This document shows positions 1 through 7,053 of a stretch of 10,250 bases of DNA, one piece after another. The DNA lies in the NCBI GenBank assembly GCA_965242745.1, contig CBDETG010000065.1:1-10250 (forward strand), given 5' to 3'. The notes beneath the pieces were generated by a model. It was not told where the DNA came from. It did not search any database and saw only the letters and a program-made list of their open reading frames with translations. The position numbers and the translations under genes are program-made. Within the stretch, counting starts at the first letter, position 1. Every line of letters begins with the position of its first letter. Source of the stretch: JABAAI01 sp965242745. GTDB lineage: Bacteria > Spirochaetota > Leptospiria > Leptospirales > Leptonemataceae.

Positions 1-48
1 ACAAGAAATACGAAGCTTCCTTTCCCAGCTTGTACAAAACAAAAGCCA

Positions 49-66
49 CCTGCCTGCGCAGGCAGG
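49..66. repeat. 18-bp perfect palindrome
   Basis: CCTGCCTGCGCAGGCAGG is a perfect inverted repeat with no spacer. It could be a dimeric-protein operator or, as RNA, a hairpin near the 3' end of an upstream transcript. No T-run follows it, so it is not a standard intrinsic terminator. Confidence 0.6.
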
Positions 67-158
67 CAAAAGCCAAAGCTAAGAGACCAGCAATGATAAG
101 CAAGGCAGGAAATGCTGCTTGGCGAAGTGCTGAACAAGTCTTTAGGGCTTGTGAAGTG

Positions 159-202
159 CAGAATGCCTCGAGCATTCTGCCAGAGCGCATCGAGCGCTCT
201 GC
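159..202. repeat. Two tandem 22-nt hairpin units with compensatory differences
   Basis: Unit 1 (159-180) and unit 2 (181-202) are adjacent 22-nt direct repeats. Each folds into an 8-bp stem, a 5-nt loop (CTCGA or ATCGA) and a trailing C. Unit 1 has arms CAGAATGC/GCATTCTG and unit 2 has CAGAGCGC/GCGCTCTG. Four of the five differences are two base pairs changed on both sides (A-T to G-C and T-A to C-G), so both stems stay perfect. The fifth is in the loop. The 22-nt period is not a multiple of three, which argues against a protein repeat. This points to a structured RNA or single-stranded DNA element. Confidence 0.75.
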
Positions 203-224
203 CTGAGGGCGCCTTTATGGTGAT

Positions 225-261
225 AGCCGAAGTGCTGAGCCTAGTTTTGAGGCCGGCTTTT
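225..261 (+). terminator. Possible terminator-like nested hairpin
   Basis: An outer stem AGCCG/CGGCT (225-229 and 254-258) encloses a 9-nt bulge and an inner stem GCCT/AGGC (239-242 and 250-253). The run TTTT ends the structure (258-261). The stems are short, so termination would be weak. It would fit the end of a transcript entering from the left, ahead of the decarboxylase promoter. Confidence 0.3.
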
Positions 262-328
262 GGAGTGAGACTGGCAGCATTTTTTCTTCATATATAGATC
301 AGACGAATAAAAATCATCGCCTTTCTAG

Positions 329-358
329 TCGACACTGAATAAAAACCACGTATATAAG
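329..358 (+). promoter_or_regulatory. Sigma-70-like promoter for the decarboxylase gene
   Basis: A -35 hexamer TCGACA (329-334; 5 of 6 matches to TTGACA) is followed by an 18-nt spacer and a -10 hexamer TATAAG (353-358; 5 of 6 to TATAAT). Transcription would begin near 365, giving a leader of about 30 nt before the ATG at 394. This is the best-matching promoter in the window. Confidence 0.5.
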
Positions 359-393
359 CATCAGACTTTTGCAATGCGCCTCTAAGAAAGATC

Positions 394-1908
394 ATGAACA
401 AACTTCCCACAGCTTCTTCCAAAACAGCGCCCAATTCTAAGACCAAGAGCAAAGTTACAAAGAAGGATCAGAACAAGACGCCTCTTTTTACGGCGATCAA
501 GCAGCATATCCAAGACAAGATCATACCCTTTCATGTCCCAGCGCATAAGCACGGGGCAGGCCTTGCGGAAATGCGTGAGTTTGTTGGTGAAAATATGTTT
601 CTGATGGATCTTAACTCCATGCGGGATATCGATGACTTGTGTAATCCTATCTACGTAATACAAGAGGCCCAAAGTCTGGCAGCTGAGGCCTTTAGGGCGG
701 ATTATTCCTATTTCTTGATCAATGGCACAACATCCGGCGTGCATACTATGATGGTCTCATCTCTTCGGCCGGGAGATAGAATTATCCTGCCTCGTAATTG
801 CCATAAGTCGGCCTTTAGCGGGCTGATCCTTTCTGGAGCTGTCCCGGTCTATGCTCCCGTAGAAATGAATACGGAATTAGGAATAGCTACGGTAACTACT
901 TACGAAGGGGTTAAGAACTGCTTTTTGCGCGCGCCGCAGACGGCCGCCCTTTTTCTTTTGAATCCAAACTATTATGGTTTTTGCTGCAATTTGGAAGAGC
1001 TTATCAAGCTGGCGCGTGAATGGGAGGCTTCCGTCTTAGTAGATGAGGCGCATGGAGGGCATATGCTTTTTCACGAAGAGTTTCCTAAGTCAGCTATGGA
1101 GCTGGGGGCGGATATGAGCGTTATCAGTACGCATAAAACCTGCGGCTCACTGACACAAAGCGCAATACTTCTCTCGCAGGGAGAGACCATCCCGCAAGCG
1201 CGCATCATCAACACGCTGAATCTCATGCGCACAACAAGCGCATCTTATCTTTTAATGGCCTCCTTAGATATTGCGCGCAAGCAATTAGCTCTGCAGGGAC
1301 CAGCTATGCTGGAAAAAACTTTGTCCCTTTCCCGTTATGCCCGCGATAAGATCAACGCTGTAGAAGGGCTCTATGCCTTTGGTAAAGAGCTGATAGACAA
1401 CAAGAGTATCACTCATTTTGATGAAAGTAAATTATGCGTTTATGTGCGCCGCTTGGGCATGACAGGATTCGAAATGGAGAGGAGGCTCAGACAAGAATAT
1501 CATATACAAGTAGAGCTGGCTGATATGAATAACATAATGGCGCTTGTTGGCATAGGAGACACGCAGAAAAACGTAGATGCCCTTACGCATGCCCTTGCCT
1601 CTATTGCGCAGAAATCAGGCCTGCAAAGTTTTAAAAAAGTTACTCTGCTGCCTGAAATGCCTGAAACAATCGTTATTCCGCGGGACGCTTATTATTCTCA
1701 CAAGAAATCCGTACCCCTGCAAAAATCCATAGGAGAAATCTGCGGGGAAATGATCATGTCTTATCCGCCCGGGATACCTGTAGTCTGCCCGGGAGAACGT
1801 ATTACGCGTGATATCGTAGATTACATCAACATACTAAAAGAGCATAACTGTCATTTACAGGGCACTGCTGACCCCTACGCTGATTATGTGAGCGTTTTGG
1901 GTTTGTAA
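394..1908 (+). CDS. PLP-dependent Orn/Lys/Arg decarboxylase family protein
   Basis: This is a fold-type I PLP enzyme of the Orn/Lys/Arg decarboxylase major-domain family, like the roughly 490-aa SpeA-type arginine and lysine decarboxylases of Gram-positives. It should decarboxylate a basic amino acid to a polyamine precursor in the cytoplasm. Visible motifs: PAHKHG (49-54), NGTTSG in the cofactor-binding region (110-115), DEAHGG with the aspartate facing the PLP ring nitrogen (217-222), and STHKT with the Schiff-base lysine at about 248. The small C-terminal domain has YPPGIPVVCPGE (457-468) and GTADPYADYV near the end. The 504-aa length is normal apart from roughly 28 extra Lys/Ser/Thr-rich residues at the N-terminus. 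No other ATG occurs before residue 60, and AAGAAAG upstream is at best a weak ribosome site. Arginine, lysine or ornithine cannot be told apart from sequence alone, so no symbol is given. Confidence 0.9.
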   Translation: MNKLPTASSKTAPNSKTKSKVTKKDQNKTPLFTAIKQHIQDKIIPFHVPAHKHGAGLAEMREFVGENMFLMDLNSMRDIDDLCNPIYVIQEAQSLAAEAFRADYSYFLINGTTSGVHTMMVSSLRPGDRIILPRNCHKSAFSGLILSGAVPVYAPVEMNTELGIATVTTYEGVKNCFLRAPQTAALFLLNPNYYGFCCNLEELIKLAREWEASVLVDEAHGGHMLFHEEFPKSAMELGADMSVISTHKTCGSLTQSAILLSQGETIPQARIINTLNLMRTTSASYLLMASLDIARKQLALQGPAMLEKTLSLSRYARDKINAVEGLYAFGKELIDNKSITHFDESKLCVYVRRLGMTGFEMERRLRQEYHIQVELADMNNIMALVGIGDTQKNVDALTHALASIAQKSGLQSFKKVTLLPEMPETIVIPRDAYYSHKKSVPLQKSIGEICGEMIMSYPPGIPVVCPGERITRDIVDYINILKEHNCHLQGTADPYADYVSVLGL

Positions 1909-2024
1909 ATCTCTTGCCATAGGCCTTAGTTATATTTATTCCTGTCTTGAACAGACTTGAGCATAGTGGCGGGGCGGCCTGAGCTCGCTGTGTTTCCCTG
2001 CGTCTTGTACAAAAACGGGCCAGA

Positions 2025-2046
2025 GCGCTTTGCGTCTATAAAGCGC
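2025..2046 (+). other. Hairpin in the gap upstream of the carrier-HEAT-CNB gene
   Basis: GCGCTTT (2025-2031) pairs perfectly with AAAGCGC (2040-2046) across an 8-nt loop. No T-run follows, so it is not a terminator. It may lie in the leader of the downstream gene. The rest of 1909-2158 holds no ORF or clear terminator; a TAAAAT at 2135-2140 is a possible -10 box without a matching -35. Confidence 0.4.
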
Positions 2047-2158
2047 GAGAGCAAATAGCTGCGCATAACTCTTATATAGAAGTCGGATCAATCATAGGGA
2101 GCTGCATGCGAATAGCTTGCTGCTGGTCTCTTTGTAAAATTCCCCCTTATTTCTTTTC

Positions 2159-5100
2159 GTGAAAAATTTTAAACTTTCTGCTTTAACTTCTGAAGAACGC
2201 AAAAGTCTCCTGCGCCCGGGCTTATTGCTCTGCCTGCTTACTACAGGCCTGGCCATAGGCCGCTCTGCCAATGACACCTTTTTTATCGGCGCAAGTGGAG
2301 CAAGCCAGCTTCCTAAAGTGTATATGTTTAATGCGCTGGTGCTTGCTATTGTTTCGCTGTGTTATTCCTTTCTGGAAAAAAGGATTGCCCGTTTTTCTTT
2401 CTTAAGCTGGATTCTGATTCTTGCTACGCTGCTTTTACTCTATCTGCGCAGGCAGCTTTTCCAAGGTGACTGGTGGCTTCCTTACGCTATTTTTTGCTAT
2501 TATGAAGTTTTGCTTTTGCTGATTCAAATGCACTTTTGGACCTGCGTAAATGACATCTTTGGTCCTCGTGAAGGCAAGCGCATCTTCCCCTATCTGGGAG
2601 CCATAGGCTTAGTTGGAAGCATAGCAGGGGGGGGCTTTACCTGGTTTGCAGCGCCGCACATAGGTTATCACAATCTCTTTTTTGTATGGATAGCTCTCTT
2701 AGCATGCGCTGTCCCTTTGAGCATCTCGCTCAAAGTCTCCGCAGCCGCAGGCTCTGATAGCCATGCCGGCCATAGCAGCCCCAGACAAAGAGAATTCCAA
2801 AACTTCTTGGGGCTTTGGAAAGTCCCTTTGGTGCGTTATATGGCTCTGATCAGCATTCCTTTGTGGCTTGTAGTGCATACTTTAGACTGGCTCTTTTATT
2901 TAGCGCTGGAAGAAAGTTTTATGGGCCAAGCCGATCAACTTTCCGCCTTCTTGGGCTTTGTCAGCGGCGCTATTTCTTTTTTAGGTATACTCCTGCAGTT
3001 TTTTATCAGCCCTTATGTTTTAAGTAAATGGGGAGTAAGCTTTGCCTATAGCTTTTATTCTATTAGCATGAGCGTGGGCGCTTTTTTATTTCACATACGC
3101 AATTTACTGCCTTTTGGAGGAATATGGTCGCAGCTGCGTTTGGCGCTTCCTGTGGCGGTGCGTTTCCTTGATGAAGCAGTCTTCTTTTCCATTTATGACT
3201 CTGCCATACAGCTGCTCTACGGAGCTTTGCCCGCTTCTATGCGCGGGCAGGCCCGTGCTTTCATTTATGGCATCTTAGAAACTGTCATGACCGCCCTTAC
3301 CGGAGGGCTTCTCTTATTAGCAGTCGAGTTTGAAATTGCGCAGATAGATATTAGCGTCATTTGCATATGCCTAAGTCTGCTTTGGGTTTATCTCTCCTTA
3401 GGAATAAAAAAACATTATCTCCATGCCTTAGCCTTAAACTTAAACAGCCACGATATAGAACATCACAACCAAGCCCTGAAGGTTTTGAAGAATTCTCGGA
3501 TCAAAGCCAAGGAACGCGCGCTTCTGCTGGAATCCATCTGCAGCCATGATCAGGACGTAGCCCTTTTGTCTTTACGATATATACAGAAATTAGGAGACCA
3601 TGAAAGCTACGTAGCATTAGCCAAGTGTATACCTCAAATACGCGGAGCTGTCTTTGAAATGGCCTTAGGCCTTCTGAGTCAGAATAAGATCAGCGAAGTT
3701 TTACCTATCTTAAAAAGAATCTACCTTTCTAATGTCCCCGAACAAAGGGCCCTTGCTTTACGCTGTATAGCAAGCATGGAGCCTGCTTTTATTCAGGACA
3801 ACATCAATTATTTTATGTGTAGCGATGAGCCGGCTATCAAGGGGGCAGCTATACTTTCCCTGATAGAATCCAAGAAAAGACTCAGCCCTCAAAGCCCGGC
3901 GCTCAAGGGATTAGCGCAAATGGCCCTTTCTTCCAATAGCGGCGTTCAAAGAGAAGCCCTGCGGGTAATAGGCGAGGCGAAAACGAAAAGACTGACGCCC
4001 ATCCTCCTGCAAATAGCCAAAAAAGCGAAGCATGAGATGAAAGAGGATGTGTTTCGATCTATGAGTTATATTAGAGACTCTCAAATTGTTCGTTTTCTAA
4101 CAGAAGAGCTACAAGAGACAGAAAACGCGAATTTGATCAACCGCGCTCTGATATATCAAGGCGAAAGCGCCCTGCCAGCGCTTCATAAACATATACGCAG
4201 CCGGGCAAAAGATATGCAGCAGAGCAGCCTGCCTGCCCTGGAAAATATGATCTTTTGCCTTGGTGAGATTGCGCATATAAAAAGTATTCAGGTCTTAGGG
4301 AAGCTTCTGTCCTCACATGTAGACTACTTGGAGTCAAGCCTCAGCGCTGCTATGGCCCATATAGCGCGCAGGAATTTTCAGGATACAAAGAGCCGAATCA
4401 AAGAAAAGCTGTCTCTTAGGCTGCAAAATAAAATAGAAAAACGTTTTTATGTTCATATAAACAACATGGAAAAAATGAACAATATGATCACAGAGCTCCA
4501 TATGATACATCAACCTTATATACGTGAAATCCTCTTTGACGCTATACTGCGCTGCTTTCGCTATAGCCAAGAGCAGGCTCTCAAGTACTTGGAACTCCAA
4601 TACAATCCCTCTGAGATCCATGCTGCCAGGCATGGTCTTAAAAGGAAGGAGGAGCGAATCCAATCTGAGACTATGGAAATTCTGGAGGGCTTGGGCGAAC
4701 ACGGCAGTGAGCTCTGCCGCATCATAGAAAACTCTGCAGTACACTTACAAGCAGGCGCCAAAAGCCTATCTGAAAATACGCAGAGTAATGGCTATGCGGC
4801 CGGCTCACTTCCAGCACAGGCAAAGGAAGCTCTCGCTGCAGCAGAAGAGGGCGAAGCAAAGCACGCAAAAAAAAGAGAAAAGGCGGTAGAGACGCTGATA
4901 AAAGAGCTTGCCAAAATCCAGAGTGACCCATGGTTTAGCGCATGTATCCTTTATTCTATAGGGGAGCTGGGCTTAAAGGGATTAAGTTCCGTCGTCCAAA
5001 AATTTTACAAGCACCCTGACTCCATGCTGGAAGTCAGCGCCTTAGACTGCGCAAAAAAGCTGGGATTGCCTGCAGCGAAGTCATCTAAAAAACCGCAAAG

Positions 5101-5530
5101 CCTTATGAACGCAGGTATAGAAAGAATTCTTTTTTTACGAAGCATACCTCTTTTTACGGATGTAGACAGCAAAGACCTCCAATGGATTAGTCAAATTGTT
5201 ATTGAGCAGGAATTTGCGCGTAACCAATATATTTTCCGCGAAAATGAGACCGGCGATACCTTCTACATTGTGCAGGAGGGAGAGATACACATACGCAAGG
5301 GAAATATAACCTTGAATATTCTGCAGCCGAAAGACTACTTCGGAGAAATAGCTATTTTTGATAATGAGGCCCGGTCAGCTTCTGCTTTGGCTAAACAAAC
5401 AAGCCTGCTTCTTTCTATCAGGCGTAATGATTTCCAAAGCCTGCTGCTGGCCCGCCCCCGCATTTCTCTTGCTATGTTTGGCACTATCAGCCGCCGCTTG
5501 AGGGACCTCACGCAAAAACTTGCTACCTGA
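2159..5530 (+). CDS. Npt-like nucleotide carrier / HEAT-repeat / cyclic-nucleotide-binding fusion protein
   Basis: This 1123-aa protein has three parts. Residues 1 to about 417 form a polytopic membrane domain with roughly 11-12 hydrophobic segments. It resembles the Npt1/Npt2 (TlcC, ADP/ATP carrier) family, for example in FGPREGKRIFPYLGAIG (134-150) and in YGALPASMRGQARAFIYG (354-371). Residues from about 425 to 985 are soluble, helical and HEAT-like, with an Ala/Glu/Lys-rich low-complexity stretch near 862-915. Residues from about 990 to 1118 are a cyclic-nucleotide-binding domain. Its phosphate-binding cassette FGEIAIFDNEARSASA (1061-1076) keeps Glu1063 (ribose) and Arg1072 (cyclic phosphate). 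I infer a membrane carrier or carrier-derived receptor with a cytoplasmic cNMP sensor; transport substrate and direction are unknown. The GTG start is the first possible one after an in-frame stop at 2135-2137 and has no Shine-Dalgarno. The gene carries a run of eight G at 2627-2634. Confidence 0.85.
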   Translation: MKNFKLSALTSEERKSLLRPGLLLCLLTTGLAIGRSANDTFFIGASGASQLPKVYMFNALVLAIVSLCYSFLEKRIARFSFLSWILILATLLLLYLRRQLFQGDWWLPYAIFCYYEVLLLLIQMHFWTCVNDIFGPREGKRIFPYLGAIGLVGSIAGGGFTWFAAPHIGYHNLFFVWIALLACAVPLSISLKVSAAAGSDSHAGHSSPRQREFQNFLGLWKVPLVRYMALISIPLWLVVHTLDWLFYLALEESFMGQADQLSAFLGFVSGAISFLGILLQFFISPYVLSKWGVSFAYSFYSISMSVGAFLFHIRNLLPFGGIWSQLRLALPVAVRFLDEAVFFSIYDSAIQLLYGALPASMRGQARAFIYGILETVMTALTGGLLLLAVEFEIAQIDISVICICLSLLWVYLSLGIKKHYLHALALNLNSHDIEHHNQALKVLKNSRIKAKERALLLESICSHDQDVALLSLRYIQKLGDHESYVALAKCIPQIRGAVFEMALGLLSQNKISEVLPILKRIYLSNVPEQRALALRCIASMEPAFIQDNINYFMCSDEPAIKGAAILSLIESKKRLSPQSPALKGLAQMALSSNSGVQREALRVIGEAKTKRLTPILLQIAKKAKHEMKEDVFRSMSYIRDSQIVRFLTEELQETENANLINRALIYQGESALPALHKHIRSRAKDMQQSSLPALENMIFCLGEIAHIKSIQVLGKLLSSHVDYLESSLSAAMAHIARRNFQDTKSRIKEKLSLRLQNKIEKRFYVHINNMEKMNNMITELHMIHQPYIREILFDAILRCFRYSQEQALKYLELQYNPSEIHAARHGLKRKEERIQSETMEILEGLGEHGSELCRIIENSAVHLQAGAKSLSENTQSNGYAAGSLPAQAKEALAAAEEGEAKHAKKREKAVETLIKELAKIQSDPWFSACILYSIGELGLKGLSSVVQKFYKHPDSMLEVSALDCAKKLGLPAAKSSKKPQSLMNAGIERILFLRSIPLFTDVDSKDLQWISQIVIEQEFARNQYIFRENETGDTFYIVQEGEIHIRKGNITLNILQPKDYFGEIAIFDNEARSASALAKQTSLLLSIRRNDFQSLLLARPRISLAMFGTISRRLRDLTQKLAT

Positions 5531-5640
5531 TCGCAGAAGACAGCTTGCGGGGCCTCAGCTGCTCTTGTGTCCTGTTGCAGCCTTAGCTGCGCTTCCTTTG
5601 CTCCTTGTGCCGCATATGCCGGCCGCATCAGAACTTACAA

Positions 5641-6900
5641 TTAGCGCGCTTGTTGTGTTTGCTGCTCGTACAAAGTAAAATTGCCTCTTTTACTTTCCTG
5701 TTCAATGAGATAGTTGAGGAATTCATTGCTTAGCTTTGTATCCGCTTCTATTTTCGTTTCAGTTTTTTGCGCTGGCTCCCGCTCTTTCTTAAACAAAAGA
5801 GAAGTAGGGCGGTGGATTTTAAGGATTTCTACATAGACCTGAAAGGCGCCGCTTTGTAATGGGCCGAGCGCTTTGTTTTGGATTTTGTGGTCAATATGCT
5901 TAATAAAATCTTTTTGGAATAAGGAGATGCGATCCTTTCCTATTTGCAGGCTTCCCAGATCGCTGAGCGCTCTTTTACCCAAATTATGTACAGGGACGGC
6001 TGTCATCGCAGCTATTTTTTCTAAAGCCTTCTTATCTCTTTCTACTTGGATCAGCGCCTTCAAGCTGGAATGTAATTCGGCCTCCATTTGCGTGACTTTT
6101 TCTTTTTGAATCTCTTCCCGCAGGCTCTTTTTTTTATCTGCGCTCAGCTTCGTTTTGCTTTTTTGCTGCGCTTTTTGCTCTGTTTGCTCTGTTTGCTCTG
6201 TTTGCTTGAGCTTTGCCTGCTTCTGCTGCATCTCTTTTTCGAAGCGCTCCTGAATTTCTTGTGAGCTGACACGCACCTTTGCCTTTAATTTTCCTCGCAG
6301 GTCTTCATTGCGAAAATACAGCAGGCGCAGGCTCAGTTTGATTTGCTTAGCCTCCTTTTCCCACTGCTTTTTTGCGGGCGAAACAGGAAAGGGGGCTGAC
6401 AAGAGCTTATAGGTGTCACTGAGTATGCGCTGGCGCCCTCTCCATTCTAAAGGAAAGCTGCTTAGATTTTGGCGATAGATGTCGCCTAGTGACCATTTGT
6501 CATCCGGATCTACATTTTGCTGGCTTGCATATTCCAGGCGGCTTTGCGCAAGTATTTCTTTTTTGACGCTTGCGGGACTTACTTCAAAGGCAAGACGCTT
6601 GCCAATACGAGACAGGGCATAACTCTGGCGCAGGCGGTTCTGGATGCAATACTTTAGAAAATATTCTGATTGACCTAATTTTTGTTCATTGATCCAATTC
6701 CTGCAACTCTCTTCCTGAAAGCTGTAGTCACGGGCGGAAATTACTTCGCCTTCGAATTCTCCTACATCAGAGCTTCCTGTGAAAATACTCGTGATCTCTT
6801 CTATAGGCTGGCTGGAAAAGAGAAGGCCCATCATAAGTATCAGAACAAGAATGACCAGCGCTGCGCCGGCTTTTTTTAGTATATCAAAAATGCTTCCCAT
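5641..6900 (-). CDS. Membrane-anchored SurA_N/PpiD-like periplasmic chaperone
   Basis: A 419-aa protein with one N-terminal membrane anchor (residues 10-30) and a large extracytoplasmic part. The segment after the anchor (from about 48, GEVISARDYSFQEE, onward to about 150) resembles the SurA N-terminal chaperone domain in the PpiD arrangement. Residues 200-290 are charged, probably coiled-coil, and include a Gln/Thr/Glu run from three 9-bp tandem repeats. Residues about 291-366 (ending LGPLQSGAFQVYVEILKI) vaguely recall the end of a parvulin domain, but I see no intact catalytic signature, so it may act only as a holdase for secreted or outer-membrane proteins. The ATG at 6900 lacks a Shine-Dalgarno. 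The gene converges on the 2159-5530 gene across 110 nt in which I find no strong terminator, and it is divergent from the gene at 7054. Confidence 0.6.
   Translation of the reverse strand: MGSIFDILKKAGAALVILVLILMMGLLFSSQPIEEITSIFTGSSDVGEFEGEVISARDYSFQEESCRNWINEQKLGQSEYFLKYCIQNRLRQSYALSRIGKRLAFEVSPASVKKEILAQSRLEYASQQNVDPDDKWSLGDIYRQNLSSFPLEWRGRQRILSDTYKLLSAPFPVSPAKKQWEKEAKQIKLSLRLLYFRNEDLRGKLKAKVRVSSQEIQERFEKEMQQKQAKLKQTEQTEQTEQKAQQKSKTKLSADKKKSLREEIQKEKVTQMEAELHSSLKALIQVERDKKALEKIAAMTAVPVHNLGKRALSDLGSLQIGKDRISLFQKDFIKHIDHKIQNKALGPLQSGAFQVYVEILKIHRPTSLLFKKEREPAQKTETKIEADTKLSNEFLNYLIEQESKRGNFTLYEQQTQQAR
6180..6206 (-). repeat. Three 9-bp tandem repeats (Thr-Glu-Gln run)
   Basis: CTGTTTGCT occurs three times head to tail on the plus strand, preceded by a partial copy at 6172-6179. 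On the coding minus strand this yields three Thr-Glu-Gln units at residues 234-242 of the chaperone. The 9-bp unit keeps the frame, so copy number could vary without breaking the gene. Confidence 0.85.
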
Positions 6901-6936
6901 ACGACCAGTATTATGAATTCTGGGAAACTAGTCACC

Positions 6937-6992
6937 AAAAAAAAGCTCCGATCTCTGGGGCAGAGACGCTTCTTTCGTTGCAGCTCTCGGAG
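6937..6992 (-). terminator. Intrinsic terminator in the leader of the SurA_N/PpiD-like gene (attenuator candidate)
   Basis: Read on the minus strand, CTCCGA (6992-6987) pairs with TCGGAG (6951-6946). A perfect inner hairpin, TCTCTG/CAGAGA with a CCC loop (6966-6952), abuts the outer stem, and C plus eight T follow (6945-6937). The T-run ends 37 nt before the start codon at 6900. No minus-strand gene lies immediately upstream, because 7054 runs the other way, so this is not an ordinary gene-end terminator. An alternative 6-bp stem (6996-6991 with 6973-6968) shares two bases with the outer stem and could compete with it. Confidence 0.55.
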
Positions 6993-7041
6993 AAGCATTT
7001 GACGCAAAAGAGCATCAATAGTGATTTTTAGATATTTAGGG

Positions 7042-7047
7042 TAAAAT
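7042..7047 (+). promoter_or_regulatory. -10 box placed for a leaderless transcript of the 7054 gene
   Basis: TAAAAT (5 of 6 to TATAAT) ends six bases before the ATG at 7054, so transcription would start at or next to the start codon. The -35 at the proper distance (TAGTGA, 7019-7024) matches only 3 of 6. There is no Shine-Dalgarno, which agrees with a leaderless mRNA. Confidence 0.35.
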
Positions 7048-7053
7048 ACGCAT

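Larger units (their letters stand above)
1..328. other. Hairpin-rich non-coding region (possible tail of an upstream gene at far left)
   Basis: No convincing complete gene lies here. All three forward frames are open at the left edge. Frame 2 ends at a TAA at 80-82 after 26 codons and frame 3 at a TGA at 204-206, so a gene entering from the left may end here, but I cannot tell in which frame. The stretch is packed with inverted repeats: a perfect 18-bp palindrome at 49-66, a 7-bp stem at 134-140/146-152, two tandem hairpins at 158-180 and 181-201, and a nested structure at 225-258 followed by TTTT. The 61-codon ORF at 112-297 overlaps these hairpins and does not look like a protein. Confidence 0.5.

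Noticed and set aside
2..82. Possible 3' end of an upstream gene (26 codons to TAA at 80-82)
   Set aside because: Frames 1 and 3 are also open at the left edge (frame 3 to 206), so the coding frame cannot be chosen from so short a tail.
112..297. 61-aa plus-strand ORF
   Set aside because: It is built mostly from the tandem hairpin units and other inverted repeats. Protein composition is poor and there is no ribosome site.
4137..4931. Several ORFs of 66-136 codons on the minus strand and one of 67 on the plus strand
   Set aside because: All lie inside the 1123-aa gene in other frames and are shadows of its long open frame.
5531..5640. Bidirectional terminator between the convergent genes
   Set aside because: Only a 5-bp GCAGC/GCTGC hairpin and a GCATATGC palindrome are present, neither followed by a T-run on either strand.
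6999..7027. TTGACG as -35 of the 7054 gene
   Set aside because: A 17-nt spacer leads to TGATTT, a poor -10, and TAAAAT at 7042 is too far away.
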